A stretch of DNA of 64,000 bases from JAGVPT01 sp035505655 (GCA_035505655.1 DATJQP010000084.1:13440-77439), one strand, 5' to 3'. Positions 36,410 to 46,590 are shown, counted from the first letter of the stretch. The notes: generated by a model not told the origin, from the letters alone. Numbers and translations are program-made.

Positions 36410-36884
36410 CTGTTGCCTCCCGATTTGTTGTGAGCTCTTTGAGAAGTTGTATTTGGTAGCTCGGATGTCGGTCGAACAAGATCGCGCGGCCGACTGGGAT
36501 GTCGGCCAGAGTTCCGGCAATAGAAAAACGTGCCCGCTCAACGCGTAGCACGAGTCGGAAGTACTTCACAAACTTTTGGGCGGATTGAAATGAATGGGGA
36601 GAGGGTCCCCAATGGCACGACAGAAAAATAGTGCCGGCAAACAAGAAAGTCAAGGGAAAATGGAGGTCAGATCCAAAGATTAATATTTTATGAATATACC
36701 CGTGAACCCTCGCCGACCATCATGTGCGGGCGGCGAATAGAATCGGCCCGACCACGTATGACCACTCCCCGAGACATCGAGGATCCGGCGCGGCAATGAC
36801 AACCTCGCCGGCGCCGCTCGGAAAAACAATGCCCCAGATGGTGAATGTCTGGGGCGGGATGAGACGATGGAACTCTTGCGAGGT
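36410..36884. other. Intergenic region with AT-rich patch and terminator
   Basis: About 475 bp. It contains the leader of the 34802-36409 gene, an AT-rich patch (about 36678-36702, TTAATATTTTATGAATATA) that could be a promoter, and the terminator at 36822-36855. No gene is supported. Confidence 0.5.
36822..36855 (-). terminator. Intrinsic terminator of the T9SS gene at 36885
   Basis: On the minus strand, arms GCCCCAGA/TCTGGGGC (36831-36838 and 36848-36855) enclose a nine-base loop. They are followed by ATTG and five Ts (36822-36826). It lies 30 bp after the stop codon. Confidence 0.8.
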
Positions 36885-38285
36885 CTACTTGACCACCACT
36901 AACTTTTTTGTTTCCACGAAACTGCCGGCCTGGATCCTGTAGAAATAGAGCCCCGACGAGAGATCTGAAGCGTTGAATGAAACAGTGTGAGCGCCGGCTT
37001 CCCTCAGTCCGTTCACAAGGTCAGCCACTTTCTCTCCGAGGATGTTGAAGACGGAAAGAACGACATACTCGCGCCTCGGAACTGCGTATTGAATGATGGT
37101 GGTCGGGTTGAACGGGTTGGGATAGTTTTGCCCGAGCGAATAGTGTTCGGGCATGCCGGGATCGGCCTTCACGCTAGTCGGAGACTCTGTCGCGTAAAAG
37201 GTCCGCAGCTGACCGCCGCAGATCATATACCCGCGCTCTGTCGTCGGGAAGTCAACGTAGGTAAATGAAATATTCTTCAACGCCGTCACCGAGGTGTCCT
37301 CTCGTTGCACGGAGTACGTTGAACTGGAAAGGTCTACTTCGGCCAGCGAGGCTTGCCTGTAGCCGCCGCACATCGCCGTGGTTGCCCCGCCCACAAAATC
37401 GGCACAGAAGAAGAATGTGCCGGCCTTCTGCCCCACCTGCTGCCACGTAATTCCTCCGTCCGATGTCGACCAAAAGGTCGAATCTGCCCTGCACGCGAGC
37501 CCGACAAGGTTCGATGCGAAGGCGACACCCTGAGTAACAAGGGTTGAATCCTCGAATGATCCGGAACCGACCGTCGCGAACCTCCAGGTAGTTCCGAGAT
37601 CGGTGCTGCTCAGCACGCCCCGATATGATTGGCCGTTCGGAAAATTCCAGTAGCCGGACATGAACACGGAGGACGGAGCCGCATAGCTGACGAGATCGTA
37701 ATTTGTCTCCCCGACTATTTGAAAGGTGTTGTTATTTCTCCACGTCAAGCCGCCGTCCGTTGTCTCAAGAAATGCCATTAATCCACTCCCCCCGCTTCCG
37801 TCCCCGCAGGCGACCCCATGATGTGAGTCAAAGAACTTTATGATATCGATGAATTGTGTCAGCTGCGGATCGGAAAAGCTGACAGTCCAGGATACACCCC
37901 CGTTCGAGGTCGTATAGATCGTTCCGTCTCCTCCGGCCGCAAAGATGACATGCGAGTTGACGAACGCCAGCCAATCGATCGAAACGTCCGATGGAATTCC
38001 GGAATTGAGCAGCGTCCACTGTGTGAGATCCGAGGTGCTCGCCTTTGCGATGAGAGCGCTGTCGCCCGCGACCCACACCGACCCGGAATCCTCTGCGATA
38101 AACCAGGGAACTCCTTTGGGGAGGTTGTCCGGCAGCGTGTAGCCGTAAACACCCGGCGACAACTTCCAGCGGGCACTGGCAACCGGTCGAGACACGATGC
38201 CCTCATGTCGAGGAACTCCCGCAAATAACTGAAGAGAACAGAGTGACCACAACAGCGCCGTGCCGATGGACGCAAACCTTCTCAT
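36885..38285 (-). CDS. T9SS-secreted BNR-like propeller protein, paralogue of the 34802 gene
   Basis: The protein has 466 residues, ATG at 38285 with GAGGAG upstream. A signal peptide (about 1-23) precedes the propeller. The blade boxes are IYTTSNGGVSWTV, FLETTDGGLTWRN, VLSSTDLGTTWRF and FWSTSDGGITWQQ. Segment DNLPKGVPWFIAEDSGSVWVAGDSALIAKASTSD is nearly the same as in the neighbouring gene, showing a local duplication, but the FN3-like linker is missing here. The sorting domain runs from LGQNYPNPFNPTTII to KKLVVVK. No catalytic residues were found, so extracellular binding is a reasonable but unproven role. Confidence 0.85.
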   Translation of the reverse strand: MRRFASIGTALLWSLCSLQLFAGVPRHEGIVSRPVASARWKLSPGVYGYTLPDNLPKGVPWFIAEDSGSVWVAGDSALIAKASTSDLTQWTLLNSGIPSDVSIDWLAFVNSHVIFAAGGDGTIYTTSNGGVSWTVSFSDPQLTQFIDIIKFFDSHHGVACGDGSGGSGLMAFLETTDGGLTWRNNNTFQIVGETNYDLVSYAAPSSVFMSGYWNFPNGQSYRGVLSSTDLGTTWRFATVGSGSFEDSTLVTQGVAFASNLVGLACRADSTFWSTSDGGITWQQVGQKAGTFFFCADFVGGATTAMCGGYRQASLAEVDLSSSTYSVQREDTSVTALKNISFTYVDFPTTERGYMICGGQLRTFYATESPTSVKADPGMPEHYSLGQNYPNPFNPTTIIQYAVPRREYVVLSVFNILGEKVADLVNGLREAGAHTVSFNASDLSSGLYFYRIQAGSFVETKKLVVVK

Positions 38286-38334
38286 CGTTCGCTCCTCAAT
38301 GTGACAGTGTGTCGGAGTTGGACCCGATCGCGGG

Positions 38335-39192
38335 CTACTTCAGAAGAAGCATTTTCTTCGACTGCAGATACTCTCCGAATCGGGCTTGATAGAAATATGT
38401 TCCGCCCGCAACCGATGTGCCGTGCTCATTCCTGCCGTCCCAACTCATCGAATGCGTTCCGGCCTCTTGCTCGCCGAGGGCAAACTGTTTGATGACTCGC
38501 CCCAACACGTCGTAGATGGTGATGCTGACGTCTTCTCTGCCGGACAGTCGGTATGAAATCGTTGTGCTGGGATTAAAGGGGTTCGGGTAGTTTTGGCTTA
38601 ATGTGTGAGTGACCGGAACGGTGTTGCCAGCTTCCGGAACGGAAAGGGCTGTCCCGTTTGTCGCATACACGAGGATCTGATAGTTGGAATAGTCCGCGTT
38701 CTGCTTTGAAACGACAAGCTCGATCTTCCCATCGTGATCGAGATCTGCAGTATTTTGGAATGTATAGATGAGATTTGGGTCATCGAATGTCCACACGGTG
38801 TTCCCGGTGGCGCCGTCAACGATTCTGAACCCGTACGGAACGGTAAAACCTCCCGGTTCCGTTTTCTCCCGCACGATGAGAATGTCTCTCACCCCGTCTC
38901 CCGTTAAGTCAACAATATCTTCGAAGTCGTCCCCTTCGTTGTGTGATTTGTCGAAGGTGAAGGTGACGCTCGGGTTGGTGCTGAACGGGCCGTCCATGAT
39001 CTGAACCGAGACGGTATCGCCGACCCAGTACCTCGTCGAACCGGCGGAATAATTGTAGATCCATCCGCTGTACGTGAAGGAGTTCGCGAGGGGCGGAGCC
39101 GCCCATTTGACCGTCGGAAGCTGCGCATCGGCGCTCTCAATCGAGAGCAAGCTCCATGCAAGGACAACAACAAAGAAGAAAGAGTTCTTCAT
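38335..39192 (-). CDS. T9SS-secreted FG-GAP/VCBS-like repeat protein
   Basis: The protein has 285 residues, ATG at 39192 with AAGGAG 11 bases upstream. A signal peptide (about 1-23, ending DAQ) precedes a short beta domain. Two Asp-rich repeats of integrin-like FG-GAP type follow: DIVDLTGDGVRDILIVREK and NTADLDHDGKIELVVSKQN. The D-x-[DN]-x-D/G pattern suggests calcium binding. The sorting domain begins LSQNYPNPFNPSTTI and ends KKMLLLK. It carries an FlgD-like signature (YDVLGRVIKQFALGEQEAGTHSMSWDGRNEHG), the variant that makes up part of the Por domain family. It is 60 bp downstream of the large gene at 39253-42897 in the same direction. Confidence 0.82.
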   Translation of the reverse strand: MKNSFFFVVVLAWSLLSIESADAQLPTVKWAAPPLANSFTYSGWIYNYSAGSTRYWVGDTVSVQIMDGPFSTNPSVTFTFDKSHNEGDDFEDIVDLTGDGVRDILIVREKTEPGGFTVPYGFRIVDGATGNTVWTFDDPNLIYTFQNTADLDHDGKIELVVSKQNADYSNYQILVYATNGTALSVPEAGNTVPVTHTLSQNYPNPFNPSTTISYRLSGREDVSITIYDVLGRVIKQFALGEQEAGTHSMSWDGRNEHGTSVAGGTYFYQARFGEYLQSKKMLLLK

Positions 39193-39252
39193 GGCTGACC
39201 GTTCTCCTTTTTTGAATGTGAAAAGATCCGCACTCGTTTCGTGGACGCCGCA

Positions 39253-42200
39253 CTACTTTAATAGGAGCAACTTCTTCACCTGAACATACGGCTGATTGCC
39301 GTCCGAAGGTACTGCGATCATCCTGTAGACATACATCCCGCTGGCAAGCCCCCCGGCACTCCAACGAAAGCTGTAAGACCCGGCCGCAAGATCGTCATGG
39401 ACCAGGACGGCGACCTGCCTGCCGAGGTTATCGTAGATGACGAGAGAAACGTGACTTTGCCGAGGCAGACCGACGGAGATCGTCGTCGACGGATTGAAAG
39501 GATTCGGATAATTCTGAGAGAGCGAAAATTCCGTCGGGAGAGCTGCACCGGCCGGACCGGCGGCGTTGATCGATGCACCGGCTCCCAGAAGGGCAATCCG
39601 CGTGATCGTATTCTGTCCCTTGTTTTGCAGAAACACCGTATCGACAAACCGCTTCAGACCATCGGGCCTGAATGTGATGAGAAGCTGCAGCGTGTCGGTG
39701 GGTTTCACCTTGCCGCTTCCGGGTGAAACTCTGAATTCCTTCGATCTGACGTAAATCGAATCATAGACCGTGGTTCCCTGGTACGTATTCCCCAGCAGGA
39801 GGAGCTGAGAAGAGGAATCTCCCACCGCGACATCGCCAAAGTTCAGCGTGCCGCCGGTGAAGACCACCGGGAACGGCACATTGGCGGTGAGGGGGACCTT
39901 TACAAGCGGTGTTGCAGAATTATTGTGGATGAAGACGGTGTCGACATATTTTCCGTAGTTCGGTGCCTTGAACGATATTTTCAGGTTCGCCGAATCGTTG
40001 ACGATTGCCGCGTGCAGGTTCACGGAAAAAGTGCTTGTCATCGTGTAGAGTGAGTCGATGGTGAGGGGATTGACCGTGTTCTGCCTGATCTGGAGCATCT
40101 GCGTAAGCGTGTCGCCGTACGTCGCGCTGTTCAACTGCACCGAGGGGGAACTGAGTATCAGCGTCGGGCGCGGCGACGAGGCGGAAACCGGAATCGAGTA
40201 ATTTCCTGAGCTGGCGTTCGACGTTATCGTGAGCGTGTCGGCGTAGCTTCCATATTGTGTGGGATTGAATGAAAGGGAAATCGACACCGAATCGCCGGGA
40301 TTGAGCACCGCCGAGAGAGGCGTGACTCCGAACGTGCCGTGAAGAAAAGCAATGTTCTGAATTCTCACCGGGCCCAAGAGAGCTTTGACCGGAAGCACAA
40401 GGTTCTTTGTCGTGTTGAGCTTGACGGGGCCAAAGTCAATCGGCGCGGTATTGAGCGATAAACTTGCGATCTGTGAAATCGGGGCAGTGCTTGCGTTGAA
40501 TGCCAGGGTTCCGTTTGAATGCGTCACCCCGTCGTTCGTCCGATTGGCATTGAGACAATTATTGGTAACATCCACGAAGGCGCCGCTGCCCGATTGATCC
40601 ATCGTAAAATAGGCGGCGAGGTTCGGCTCGGCCCCGGTCAACGGCCGGTAGATCCGGCTTTGGAGTTCTCTCTGGGAGAGCGCCCTATTCCACATGCGGA
40701 CTTCATCCATGGAACCGTAAAAATACTCATCCTGCGTCCCGTTCGGGCCGATGTAAAATGAACCGATGCGAATGTCGAATGAGACGCCTTTCCACGTTCC
40801 CGAACGATTTCCGGTTCCGTCGAGCTTCCCGTCGAGAAAAATCTGGATCGTCGAAGCCCCGACAACCGCAGCGACATGGTGCCATTGGTTGAGCGAGACG
40901 GATGTCTGCCCCACGGCAAAGCCCGCCGAAGAGATAAACCGCAAATGATTGCCCCCGGTGAGGTCGAAGGTCCACGAATCAGGGCTCCCCTCGAGATCGT
41001 TATCGATTATTCTGCTCCCATCGTTTGGCACAATGCTCGTCTGATATATCCATGCTTCGAGCGTAAAGATCTGGCTGGCATCGACTGCACTCTTGTTGCT
41101 GACGTCTATCCACGACGCGTTGAGCTGCACAGCGTTGCCGGGGACGAGAATGCCGTTCTGGATGCGCACCGCGGCAGTCAGGTTACTTTCGTGTCCCGAG
41201 GTGTCGACCGCGCTCACGCGATAATAGACAATCGGTGGTGCGTAGAGGACGCTGTCAAAGTATGAAGTCGAAGAGGCAGAGTCGATGATCGAGACATTGC
41301 TGGAATCCATTCCCCGGTAGATCCGGTATGTTTTGAGGGTTGCCGTTCCGCCTCCGTTTTGCCATAAGAGTTTCACGGCCCCACCGGCGAGGCTCGCGGT
41401 GAGGTTCTGCGCGGAAGGGTAAGAGAGTGTGACTCCCAACTGCGATACCGGAAGTCGCAGGTACTTCACCGCGATAAGCGTATCGACGTGGTTTCTTTGG
41501 ACGTTGTTCCCCGGCAACGGTTCCGTGTTGTAGACGATATGCAGATTGTTGTCGACCAAACTCGCCATCGACGGAAACGAATTGTCATAACCGCTTGTCG
41601 GAGTGATGTCCGTGGGAGTTGCCCAGCTCACTCCGCCGTTTGTCGAATAGGTCGCGTAGAGGTGGCAGTACGGCAGCGATGCGGACGACGTCTCCGAGGT
41701 CTGGCCCTGATAGACGACGAACAGATTATTGAGCGCATCAACTCCTACACTCGGCATCGTGACAAGCGCACCGTCAACTCCCGGCATGTCCGTCGTGGCG
41801 TTGCTGAGGATGGCCGGGTCCTGAATCGGCTGAGCCACCTGTGTGATGCCCGTGGCACTGCTCCAGTGAAGGATGGTGTTGTCCAGGGCATAGCTTGTTA
41901 CCGGTTGCGACGCCGAATTGCCCACCGAGGTATAGTTTCCCCAAACGATGTGAACCGCTCCGGCGTTATCGAAGGCTATCTGGCAGCTCCCGTCGGGAGT
42001 CTGTGCGCGTTCGTTGAGCGCGAGCGTGTCGACTTTAGCGTTGAAGATCATCCGCTCGTTCCAGGTGACGCCATTGTCGGTCGACATTGCGAGGACAACC
42101 TTCCCGTTCAGCCCGGCTTGAACTACCGCGACAGTCGTACCGTTCGCCGCCATAGCGTATCCGTCGGCGGATGACGTTTCATCGATTCCCGAAAAGATCG

Positions 42201-42897
42201 TATCGGGAGCGGCGAACGTGCTTCCAGCGTCGGTAGAACGGAAATAGAATGGAGATCGCGCTGGCTCGGCGAGCGTCGTTGAGATAACGTGGACAACCGA
42301 TCCGGCTCCGATCGCAATTCTCGGCCAGCAGAGACTCGGCAGACTTGAAATGACCGTCTGCGTCCATGAACCTGTCCCCTTGGCCGAATGAACGTTGTAC
42401 ATGAGGGTATAGGTTGCCGTGTCATGAGAGATTACCGCCTCTGTTCCGTTCCTGTCTTTGAACTCGGCTAAGGTTCCCCAGCCGGCACGAATCCCTTCAA
42501 TCTTCACCGGTGTGGACCAAGTCGATCCGTTGAAGTACGTGTAGAATGTTCCTCTGTCGGGAGAGTTCGAGCTTCCCAGAGGAGTCTGGCTGGCCATGCG
42601 TGCGATCGAGAGCGTTCCGTCTCCGTAATTAATGATGTTCCGAGGCACTGAACCGTTGGTAATGTAATCGTAGTGAGTCATCCAGAGGGTGGTTCCAGGA
42701 CCTTGAGAGGATGCTCGCGCTCCCCGCTGCGATTGATCGGGCGGCGCCGTTCTGGGTGGATTGGAACGGCCGAATCGGCCGCTCGTGCTTGGCACATAAC
42801 TTCGTCCTATGAGAGGTTTTCGCGCGACCTCCTGGCCGTAGAGAATGCTCGACCAAAGGAGCAGTGAGGCGACGAGTATGGTGCTGATACCTTTCAT
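39253..42897 (-). CDS. T9SS-secreted multidomain protein: sialidase-like propeller, FN3, LamG-like, HYDIN/ASH repeats
   Basis: The protein has 1,214 residues, start ATG at 42897 (GGGAGG eight bases upstream). The open frame begins at 43080, but the signal peptide starts at 42897 (MKGISTILVASLLLWSSILYGQ). Order: sialidase-like propeller (about 50-480; FYFRSTDAGSTFAAP, LAMSTDNGVTWNER, YATYSTNGGVSWATP), an FN3 domain (about 500-585), and a LamG/concanavalin-like domain (about 590-775; FTLEAWIYQTS, NQWHHVAAVVGASTIQIFLDGKLDG, DEVRMWNRALS). Three ASH/HYDIN-type 'choice-of-anchor' Ig-like repeats follow (about 825-1125; LNPGDSVSISLSFNPTQYGSYADTLTI and two relatives), then the Por sorting domain (LSQNYPNPFNPSTTI to KKLLLLK). 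The layout suggests a glycan-binding surface protein. No sialidase catalytic set was confirmed. Confidence 0.85.
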   Translation of the reverse strand: MKGISTILVASLLLWSSILYGQEVARKPLIGRSYVPSTSGRFGRSNPPRTAPPDQSQRGARASSQGPGTTLWMTHYDYITNGSVPRNIINYGDGTLSIARMASQTPLGSSNSPDRGTFYTYFNGSTWSTPVKIEGIRAGWGTLAEFKDRNGTEAVISHDTATYTLMYNVHSAKGTGSWTQTVISSLPSLCWPRIAIGAGSVVHVISTTLAEPARSPFYFRSTDAGSTFAAPDTIFSGIDETSSADGYAMAANGTTVAVVQAGLNGKVVLAMSTDNGVTWNERMIFNAKVDTLALNERAQTPDGSCQIAFDNAGAVHIVWGNYTSVGNSASQPVTSYALDNTILHWSSATGITQVAQPIQDPAILSNATTDMPGVDGALVTMPSVGVDALNNLFVVYQGQTSETSSASLPYCHLYATYSTNGGVSWATPTDITPTSGYDNSFPSMASLVDNNLHIVYNTEPLPGNNVQRNHVDTLIAVKYLRLPVSQLGVTLSYPSAQNLTASLAGGAVKLLWQNGGGTATLKTYRIYRGMDSSNVSIIDSASSTSYFDSVLYAPPIVYYRVSAVDTSGHESNLTAAVRIQNGILVPGNAVQLNASWIDVSNKSAVDASQIFTLEAWIYQTSIVPNDGSRIIDNDLEGSPDSWTFDLTGGNHLRFISSAGFAVGQTSVSLNQWHHVAAVVGASTIQIFLDGKLDGTGNRSGTWKGVSFDIRIGSFYIGPNGTQDEYFYGSMDEVRMWNRALSQRELQSRIYRPLTGAEPNLAAYFTMDQSGSGAFVDVTNNCLNANRTNDGVTHSNGTLAFNASTAPISQIASLSLNTAPIDFGPVKLNTTKNLVLPVKALLGPVRIQNIAFLHGTFGVTPLSAVLNPGDSVSISLSFNPTQYGSYADTLTITSNASSGNYSIPVSASSPRPTLILSSPSVQLNSATYGDTLTQMLQIRQNTVNPLTIDSLYTMTSTFSVNLHAAIVNDSANLKISFKAPNYGKYVDTVFIHNNSATPLVKVPLTANVPFPVVFTGGTLNFGDVAVGDSSSQLLLLGNTYQGTTVYDSIYVRSKEFRVSPGSGKVKPTDTLQLLITFRPDGLKRFVDTVFLQNKGQNTITRIALLGAGASINAAGPAGAALPTEFSLSQNYPNPFNPSTTISVGLPRQSHVSLVIYDNLGRQVAVLVHDDLAAGSYSFRWSAGGLASGMYVYRMIAVPSDGNQPYVQVKKLLLLK

Positions 42898-43475
42898 CCG
42901 GATCCTCCCATGAGATGTGTACGAGTGATGGCAAAAGCCCGTCAGAGTGACGTAGGCCAGGCATCGTCTTGCCAAAGAGATGCGCGAGACAAGAAGGTGA
43001 GAGAGCCCCGCGCTTTCCTGGATCATTGACTGCTGAATTCGACCCTTGACCGAGGAACCTTCAACGGTGACATGCTGCACAGACGCCTTTGCAGCCTTGT
43101 GCGGCGACTCGTCGCAGCGCTTGATGTTTTCTTATGTAGTAGAGAGAGAGAGAAACCTTGGCGGGATAGACCACAAAACTCGCACACCCTCCTACCAGAG
43201 TGTGCCGCAGAGCGTCAATCGATCGACGTTGCCACGTTAACGATTTACTTGCCAAAACGCAACACCGAAGGGGGAGAGCTTGCGCCGCACCGGTTCCTTC
43301 GCCTTCTCGATTCGATGCAAGTGAACCGGGAAGACTTGGGCAATCTACGCTCCGATCGGTTTACCCGCATCGCACGTTCGTGGTATTCTCCGACAACGGC
43401 TCTCTCCGGGTCGATTTCGGTTGCTTTTCACCATGCGCTTTCATAGCATTTCAATACTCAATTCCGGAGGAAGCG
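42898..43475. other. Divergent intergenic region
   Basis: About 580 bp between the large T9SS gene and the propeller kinase. The track AGAGAGAGAGAG near 43143-43154 is a simple repeat. No operator, RNA element or convincing promoter was identified. Both genes have open upstream extensions that lack signal peptides and are judged untranslated. Confidence 0.5.
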
Positions 43476-46400
43476 GTGTTCCGCCTTCTGAAGATACTCC
43501 TCTCCCTAGTTCTTCTTGCTTCAGCGCTCGGTGCCCAGTATCAGAGCACCGAGATGAGGCGGTATACGATCGACGAAGGTCTCTCCGATAACCTGATTAA
43601 TTGCGTACTCCAGACGCGTGATGGGTTCATCTGGGTGGCGACAATGAACGGCCTGGATCGATTCGACGGAACGTCGTTTAAAAACTACACGCATGACCCG
43701 TCCGATTCGCTCTCCCTGTCCGAGAACTATGTCATGTGCCTCCTGGAAGACAGGGAGGGAAACCTTTGGGTCGGTACATGGGGCGGCGGATTATGTCTCT
43801 TCGACAGAACCAGGGAGCGGTTCATTCGGTTCGGGCACGATTCGCCGGATATCCATTCGCTCAACGATTCGTACATTTCAGCCCTCTGTGAAAGTCGAAG
43901 AGGTGCAATCTGGATCGGGACGACGCGCGGCGGATTGAATCGCCTCGACACCCGAACGATGGAATTCAAGCATTACTTTGATTGCAACATCACTTCGATC
44001 TGTGAGGACGGATCCGGAATGCTGTGGCTCGGCACGTGGGACAGCGGCCCGAAGGCCCACGCGCTGATGAGCTTCGATCCGGAACGTGAGGTGTTTCGTT
44101 CATTCAGGCATAGTCCGACCGACCCGAAAAGCATCGCCAGCGATACCGTGTGGTCGGTGGCGAAGGACGGCGACAGCGCTCTCTGGCTCGGCACGTACAG
44201 AGGAGTTGATCGATTCGATCTTCGTACACATGCGGCGGAGCATTTTGCCACGAAAGATCTGGCCGGGTCTGTAATAAAACAGGTAGTCGTAGACAGTAAG
44301 GGAAGAATTTGGGTCGGCACGTTTAATTACCGGGGGTTGTACCTCTTTGAAAGTGAAACGGCAACATCGCCGCCGGCAGTGCATCTGCGCTCGAAGAAGG
44401 ATGATCGAACTTGCCTGGCTAGCGATTGCGTCCGCTGGATCGAAGAAGACAACTGCGGGAATCTGTGGATCGGAACACAGGATGGATTAAACGAGCTCCC
44501 GAAAAGAAAACAATTCGTTCAATACAAATATCTGCCCGATTTCTACAGCCACAACGTCGGCAATGTGGCGACGATACTCGAGGACAGCCGCGGAGCGCTC
44601 TGGGTGGGATATGGAGGCGGCGGCATCGACAGGATCGACCGGAAGAGCGGCGCGAGGGTTCACTATGGGTTCGAGCATCCGAACGCGCGGGATCTGGACG
44701 ATTGCGACGTTGTCACAATCTACGAGGACAGGAAGGAGACTGTGTGGGTCGGAACACGGAGCGGAGGGTTGAGCAGATTCGATCGATCGACCGGCTCATT
44801 TGTGCCATTCCGCCATGACGCGAATAACGACCGCAGCATCCAGGCAAACTGGGTGCATCAGATCCTCGAGACCACGAACGGAAAACTCTATGTCGCGACG
44901 GAGACCGGGATCGATGAATTCGACCGGAAGACGCAGCAGTTCAAGCGGCTCCAGGAATCGCTCCGCGATTCGATGGACGGGAACAACTCCTGGGGGAATC
45001 AGATGTACGAAGACCACAACGGAGATCTCTGGTTTTCGCAATGGCTTTCCGGCGTACTGTATTATAACGTGCGAACGAGACGCTACAGACACTTCATGCC
45101 GGAAATCAACAACGCCGCAAGCATCAGTTCGACCAAGATCACGTCGTTCTTCGAAGATTCCCGCGGGTCTATGTGGATATGCACCTACGGGGGCGGCGTC
45201 GATAAGTATAACCCCGCGTCCGACAGTTTTACACGGTACACCTCCGCCAACGGATTGCCGAACGACGCCGTCTTCAAGATCGAAGAAGATCGGGGAGGGG
45301 ATCTCTGGATCAGCACGATGAAAGGGCTGGCCCGTTTCGATCCCCGCACTGAGACGTTCCGCACGTTCGACGTGAGTGACGGACTGATCAGCAATGAGTT
45401 CATGTGGCGGTCCAGCTGTAGAGGGAAGGACGGCGAAATGTTTTTCGGCGGCGCCGGCGGATTCATCTCGTTCGTTCCCGACAGCATCGGCGATAACCCT
45501 CGTGCCCCGCAAGTCGCGATTACCTCGTTTAAAGTGTTTGAGCGGGAGCTTCATCTTCCGCAGTCACTCCAGCGCACGCCGCTCATCACACTGGCGCACG
45601 ATCAGAATTTCTTTTCGATAGAGTTTACGGCGCTCGATTTCTCGGATCCGAAGCACAACAGGTACATGTATCGCCTCGACGGCTTCGAGAAGCAGTGGAA
45701 TGAGGTAGGTGACAGAACGTTTGCCAGTTACACCGATGTCCGTCCAGGATCGTATCAGTTTACTGTCAGGGCCGCCAACGCCGACGGAATCTGGAATAAT
45801 GAAGGAGCGCTGTTGTCCGTTGTTGTCGCGCCGGCGCTGTGGATGACATGGTGGTTCAGGCTCCTCGCCGCCCTGTTCCTGACCGGCTTGGGCATTGCAC
45901 TCTATCGTTACCGGATTCATCATCTTCTTGAGATGCAGAATGTGCGGTTGAGAATCGCCGGAGACCTGCACGACGAAATTGGAAGCAACCTCAGCAGCAT
46001 CGCGATCACCAGTCACATGATGCAGCAGGATGCGGCGCTGAGCGGACAACAGCAAGAATTGCTGGAAGACATAGCCGTGACCGCCCGCGAGACAGCCGAC
46101 GCGATGCGCGATATCGTGTGGTTCATCAATCCGGACCATGACACGCCGAATCAAACGGTGGCAAAGATGCAGGAGATTGCTCAATTGCTGCTGCGCGATA
46201 TCCGGTATACCATGGAGATCGACGAGGCCGCGTTCTCGCTCATCACGAGCCTTGAAGCCCGCCGGAATATCTACTTCATCTACAAAGAAGCGCTCAACAA
46301 CATCGTCAAACACTCGCGGGCGACGGCGGCGGCGATCCGGCTGGAACGGAAATCGAACGGGATTGAGTTCTCCGTTTCGGATAACGGCGTTGGATTTGAC

Positions 46401-46532
46401 GGCACGGTTGCCCACAGCGGAAACGGTTTGCGCACCATGTCGAAGAGGGCCGCCGAAATGAACGCTGCCTTCCGCCTGAGCGGTACGCCAAACGGAGGGA
46501 CTGCCATCGTCGTGTTTGTCAAAATACCATAG
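43476..46532 (+). CDS. Periplasmic two-component-regulator-propeller sensor histidine kinase
   Basis: The protein has 1,018 residues from GTG at 43476 (GGAGG five bases upstream), with a signal peptide (about 1-20). A periplasmic sensor of Reg_prop repeats follows (about 25-690), with boxes such as GFIWVATMNGLDRFDG, GNLWVGTWGGGLCLFD, GAIWIGTTRGGLNRLD, ETVWVGTRSGGLSRFD and GDLWISTMKGLARFD. A Y_Y_Y Ig-like domain (about 700-780; YMYRLDGFEKQWNEVGDR) precedes one membrane helix (about 795-815; FRLLAALFLTGLGIALYRYRI). HisKA_3 has H832 in AGDLHDEIGSNLSS, then HATPase_c (DNGVGFDG, GNGLRTMSKRA). Its partner is the NarL-type regulator 58 bp downstream. The ligand is unknown; polysaccharide sensing is common for this family in Bacteroidota. 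Confidence 0.93.
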   Translation: MFRLLKILLSLVLLASALGAQYQSTEMRRYTIDEGLSDNLINCVLQTRDGFIWVATMNGLDRFDGTSFKNYTHDPSDSLSLSENYVMCLLEDREGNLWVGTWGGGLCLFDRTRERFIRFGHDSPDIHSLNDSYISALCESRRGAIWIGTTRGGLNRLDTRTMEFKHYFDCNITSICEDGSGMLWLGTWDSGPKAHALMSFDPEREVFRSFRHSPTDPKSIASDTVWSVAKDGDSALWLGTYRGVDRFDLRTHAAEHFATKDLAGSVIKQVVVDSKGRIWVGTFNYRGLYLFESETATSPPAVHLRSKKDDRTCLASDCVRWIEEDNCGNLWIGTQDGLNELPKRKQFVQYKYLPDFYSHNVGNVATILEDSRGALWVGYGGGGIDRIDRKSGARVHYGFEHPNARDLDDCDVVTIYEDRKETVWVGTRSGGLSRFDRSTGSFVPFRHDANNDRSIQANWVHQILETTNGKLYVATETGIDEFDRKTQQFKRLQESLRDSMDGNNSWGNQMYEDHNGDLWFSQWLSGVLYYNVRTRRYRHFMPEINNAASISSTKITSFFEDSRGSMWICTYGGGVDKYNPASDSFTRYTSANGLPNDAVFKIEEDRGGDLWISTMKGLARFDPRTETFRTFDVSDGLISNEFMWRSSCRGKDGEMFFGGAGGFISFVPDSIGDNPRAPQVAITSFKVFERELHLPQSLQRTPLITLAHDQNFFSIEFTALDFSDPKHNRYMYRLDGFEKQWNEVGDRTFASYTDVRPGSYQFTVRAANADGIWNNEGALLSVVVAPALWMTWWFRLLAALFLTGLGIALYRYRIHHLLEMQNVRLRIAGDLHDEIGSNLSSIAITSHMMQQDAALSGQQQELLEDIAVTARETADAMRDIVWFINPDHDTPNQTVAKMQEIAQLLLRDIRYTMEIDEAAFSLITSLEARRNIYFIYKEALNNIVKHSRATAAAIRLERKSNGIEFSVSDNGVGFDGTVAHSGNGLRTMSKRAAEMNAAFRLSGTPNGGTAIVVFVKIP

Positions 46533-46590
46533 CCGTGCTATTGCGGGTGAGCATCAAAGGTGCTTCCTTGAATGAAATCTAAGGAGTGCG

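Noticed and set aside
43143..43154. AGAG simple repeat as a phase-variation switch
   Set aside because: It lies outside any translated region and is too short to argue for slipped-strand control.
43200..43475. Upstream extension of the propeller kinase to 43200
   Set aside because: It would place 92 random residues before a good signal peptide. The GTG at 43476 has a strong GGAGG site.
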